From the NCBI GenBank assembly GCA_964464035.1, contig CAYXEN010000074.1:1-14093 (forward strand): a stretch of 14,093 nt of DNA. Reading direction: 5' to 3'. The position numbers were made by a program, and so were the translations under genes. The notes below the pieces were generated by a model. That model worked only from the letters and a program-made list of their open reading frames with translations. It was not told where the DNA came from and made no database searches. Positions 12,630-14,093 of the stretch are shown piece after piece. Source of the stretch: CAYXEN01 sp964464035 (GTDB lineage Bacteria > Krumholzibacteriota > Krumholzibacteriia > WVZY01). Each line of letters begins with the position of its first letter. Position 1 is the first letter of the stretch.

Positions 12630-13826
12630 TCATTGGAAACTCCGCCACTTGCTTTCCAGCTCGGCGTCTTTCAGAGTGTCCATCAGGTAATCGACGTACT
12701 CGCTCCCGCTCGCCCCGGTGTCACGTCCGGTCATGACGATCTTCTTTTCGAAACTTCCGCAGATGTCGAGGGCCATCTCGAGCCTCGCTGCCCGGTCCTC
12801 CATCCCGATGTGACGAAGGAGCATCGCGCCCGCCCTGATCATGCTTGAAGGATCGGCGTATTGCGCCCTTCCTTCCTTGACCATTCTCGGGGCCGAGCCG
12901 TGAATGGCCTCGAACATCGCGTAGCGTTTGCCTATGTTGGCGCTGCCGGCCGTGCCGACCCCTCCCTGGAACTCCGCCGCCTCGTCGGTGAGGATGTCAC
13001 CGTAGAGGTTGGGCAGAACCATCACCCTGAACTGGGTCCGGCGCTTGGGATCGACGAGTTTGGCCGTCATTATATCGATGTACCAATCGTCGAACTCGAT
13101 CTCGGGATACTCCTTGGCGATCTCCTGGGCCACGCTCAAGAATTTGCCGTCGGTGGTTTTTATCACGTTGGCCTTGGTTATGACCGTCAAGCGGTTTATC
13201 TTGTTCTTGCGGGCATACTCGAAGGCCATGCGCAGTATCCTTTCGCTGCCTTGCGTCGTTATCACTTTGAAATCGACCGCCAGGTCCTCGGTCACGTTCC
13301 AGCCGAGGCTTCCCAGTACGTATGCTCCCTCGGTATTCTCCCGGAAGAACACCCAGTCGATCCCCTCCCTGGGCACCTTGACCGGCCTCACGTTGGCGAA
13401 GAGATCGAGGTAGCGTCTCAAGGCCACGTTGCAGGATTCGATGTTCGGCCAGGGATCGCCCTTGCGCGGCGTCGTGGTCGGGCCCTTGAGAAGTATGTGG
13501 TACTGTTTTATATCTTCGAGAACGTCTTCCGGCACGGCCGCGTTGTGCTCGGCCCGGTTCTCGATGGTGAGCCCCTCGATGTCCTTGAATATCACCTTGC
13601 CCGATTCGATCTCGTCATGCAGGAGGAATTCGAGAACTCTCTTGGCGTGATCCGCGATGTAAGGGCCGATCCCGTCTCCGCCGAGAATACCTATCTTGAT
13701 CGTTTCTAGCTTCCCATAGTCTATCCAATCCTCGCCCGCTTTCATTCTCTCGACGCGTTCGAGTTGTTCGGATATCACTTCAGCGAAGTGTTCCTTGGCC
13801 TTGGCCAGTTCATTTTCATAGCTCAC
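12630..13826 (-). CDS. Isocitrate/isopropylmalate-family decarboxylating dehydrogenase (likely isocitrate dehydrogenase)
   Basis: The 398-residue protein belongs to the beta-decarboxylating dehydrogenase family, which oxidises isocitrate, isopropylmalate, homoisocitrate or tartrate with NAD(P) and Mg/Mn in the cytoplasm. A charged extension (about 1-42) precedes IGILGGDGIGP (45-55). KGPTTTP (114-120) and the S131-x-N133-x3-R137 pattern with NVRP (R147) and FRENTEGAY (161-169) form the substrate site. K218 in TKAN, D251, D277 and D281 (NLYGDILTDEAAE) supply catalysis and metal binding. HGSAP (309-313) binds the adenine. The Ser-x-Asn pattern favours isocitrate. The residues after HGSAP are Arg-Met rather than Lys-Tyr (NADP type) or Asp (NAD type), so the cofactor is uncertain. 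GTG at 13826 is chosen because GGGAGG lies eight bases upstream; the frame stays open into repeat DNA, which is unlikely to be coding. First gene of the probable operon. Confidence 0.9.
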   Translation of the reverse strand: MSYENELAKAKEHFAEVISEQLERVERMKAGEDWIDYGKLETIKIGILGGDGIGPYIADHAKRVLEFLLHDEIESGKVIFKDIEGLTIENRAEHNAAVPEDVLEDIKQYHILLKGPTTTPRKGDPWPNIESCNVALRRYLDLFANVRPVKVPREGIDWVFFRENTEGAYVLGSLGWNVTEDLAVDFKVITTQGSERILRMAFEYARKNKINRLTVITKANVIKTTDGKFLSVAQEIAKEYPEIEFDDWYIDIMTAKLVDPKRRTQFRVMVLPNLYGDILTDEAAEFQGGVGTAGSANIGKRYAMFEAIHGSAPRMVKEGRAQYADPSSMIRAGAMLLRHIGMEDRAARLEMALDICGSFEKKIVMTGRDTGASGSEYVDYLMDTLKDAELESKWRSFQ

Positions 13827-13834
13827 TTTAACCG

Positions 13835-13840
13835 CCTCCC
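13835..13840 (-). promoter_or_regulatory. Ribosome binding site fixing the dehydrogenase GTG start
   Basis: GGGAGG on the minus strand lies eight bases before the GTG at 13826. A longer frame could start at a GTG at 13976, but that lies within the direct repeat, has no family similarity for 50 residues, and would make the protein atypically long at the N-terminus. Confidence 0.65.
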
Positions 13841-13934
13841 TGCTTTGATACTGCCAGTGTGTCGTGCCGAAACCTCGCGGGTCCTCCGACGGCCTTTCCC
13901 GCCGTGCTCGATGGATCTCGTGCGCAGCCGAGGT

Positions 13935-14093
13935 GCGGGGGCCCCGAATCGCCGCCACCCGCTGCATGGGGCTCACGGCCCGAGTGCCGCGGGTCCTGTC
14001 AGCGATCTCACCCCACCGTGCTCACTTCGTTGCGCGCGGCGGGGGCCCCGAATCGCCGCCACCCGCTGCATGGGGCTCACGGCCCGAGTGCCG
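13935..14093. repeat. 55-bp perfect direct repeat, 104-base period, running off the right edge
   Basis: Positions 13935-13989 are identical to 14039-14093 and the second copy is cut by the window end, so the true repeat may be longer. The copies are GC-rich and contain GGGGGCCCC, a CGGC-CCGAGT-GCCG hairpin and GCTGCATGGGGC. The spacer between them (13990-14038) shares CGCGGGTCCT and CCGTGCTC with 13876-13907, suggesting a third, degenerate unit next to the dehydrogenase gene. The period is not a multiple of three, so this is not a coding repeat. It occupies the upstream region of the dehydrogenase gene. Confidence 0.8.

Noticed and set aside
13842..13859. Sigma54-like TGGCAG-N5-AAGCA before the dehydrogenase
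   Set aside because: The GG and GC spacing fits, but the predicted start would remove the ribosome binding site, and the -12 element is AAGC rather than TTGC.

Overview
The window reads as chromosomal DNA of a GC-rich Gram-negative bacterium. Evidence is a lipoprotein signal peptide (LAGC), a secreted seven-heme cytochrome c, a secreted M14 peptidase and a periplasmic LTxxQ-type metal-binding protein. This gene mix is common in uncultured Deltaproteobacteria and FCB-type candidate phyla, but nothing here fixes the phylum. No rRNA, tRNA, CRISPR array, transposase or phage gene was found.

Left part (1-4667). A minus-strand membrane sensor gene (N-terminal TM plus double Cache-like domain) runs off the left edge. 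Its own promoter is at 997-1025. It is followed by about 925 bases without a convincing protein gene. That gap holds a GC-rich hairpin, an AT-rich island with a cluster of four short dyads (one a perfect TTGAT-N4-ATCAA FNR-type box), and a compact 111-base element closed by a 14-bp perfect inverted repeat. Inside the element are two crossing helices (H-type pseudoknot topology), repeated Shine-Dalgarno-like motifs and an eight-codon ORF. Next, on the plus strand, is a 942-residue secreted zinc carboxypeptidase (M14) with a C-terminal glutamine-amidotransferase-like domain.

Middle part (4697-8456). A minus-strand seven-heme cytochrome c converges on the peptidase gene. Upstream of it is a 556-base gap containing a series of stem-loops and a TGAACAG direct repeat, followed by a minus-strand WYL-family regulator. 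Divergent from the regulator is a small Met/His/Cys-rich periplasmic protein of the Spy/CpxP/ZraP (LTxxQ) type. The regulator's predicted -10 overlaps an ATGAT-N3-ATCAT dyad.

Right part (8499-14093). A probable minus-strand operon is transcribed right to left: an isocitrate/isopropylmalate-type dehydrogenase, then two tandem paralogous alkaline-phosphatase-superfamily hydrolases. One hydrolase is anchored by an N-terminal TM helix and has a Ser at the nucleophile position. The other is a lipoprotein with Thr at that position. The stop codon of the first hydrolase lies inside the ribosome binding site of the second. A 55-bp perfect direct repeat with a 104-base period lies upstream of the dehydrogenase and reaches the window edge.

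Taken together, the genes point to cell-envelope work: extracytoplasmic sensing, peptide hydrolysis, electron transfer, metal or stress protection and phosphoester hydrolysis. No single pathway links them all. The most unusual signals are noncoding: the pseudoknot-like element at 1569-1685, the dyad cluster at 1280-1356, the stem-loop series at 6033-6378 and the 104-base repeat at the right edge.
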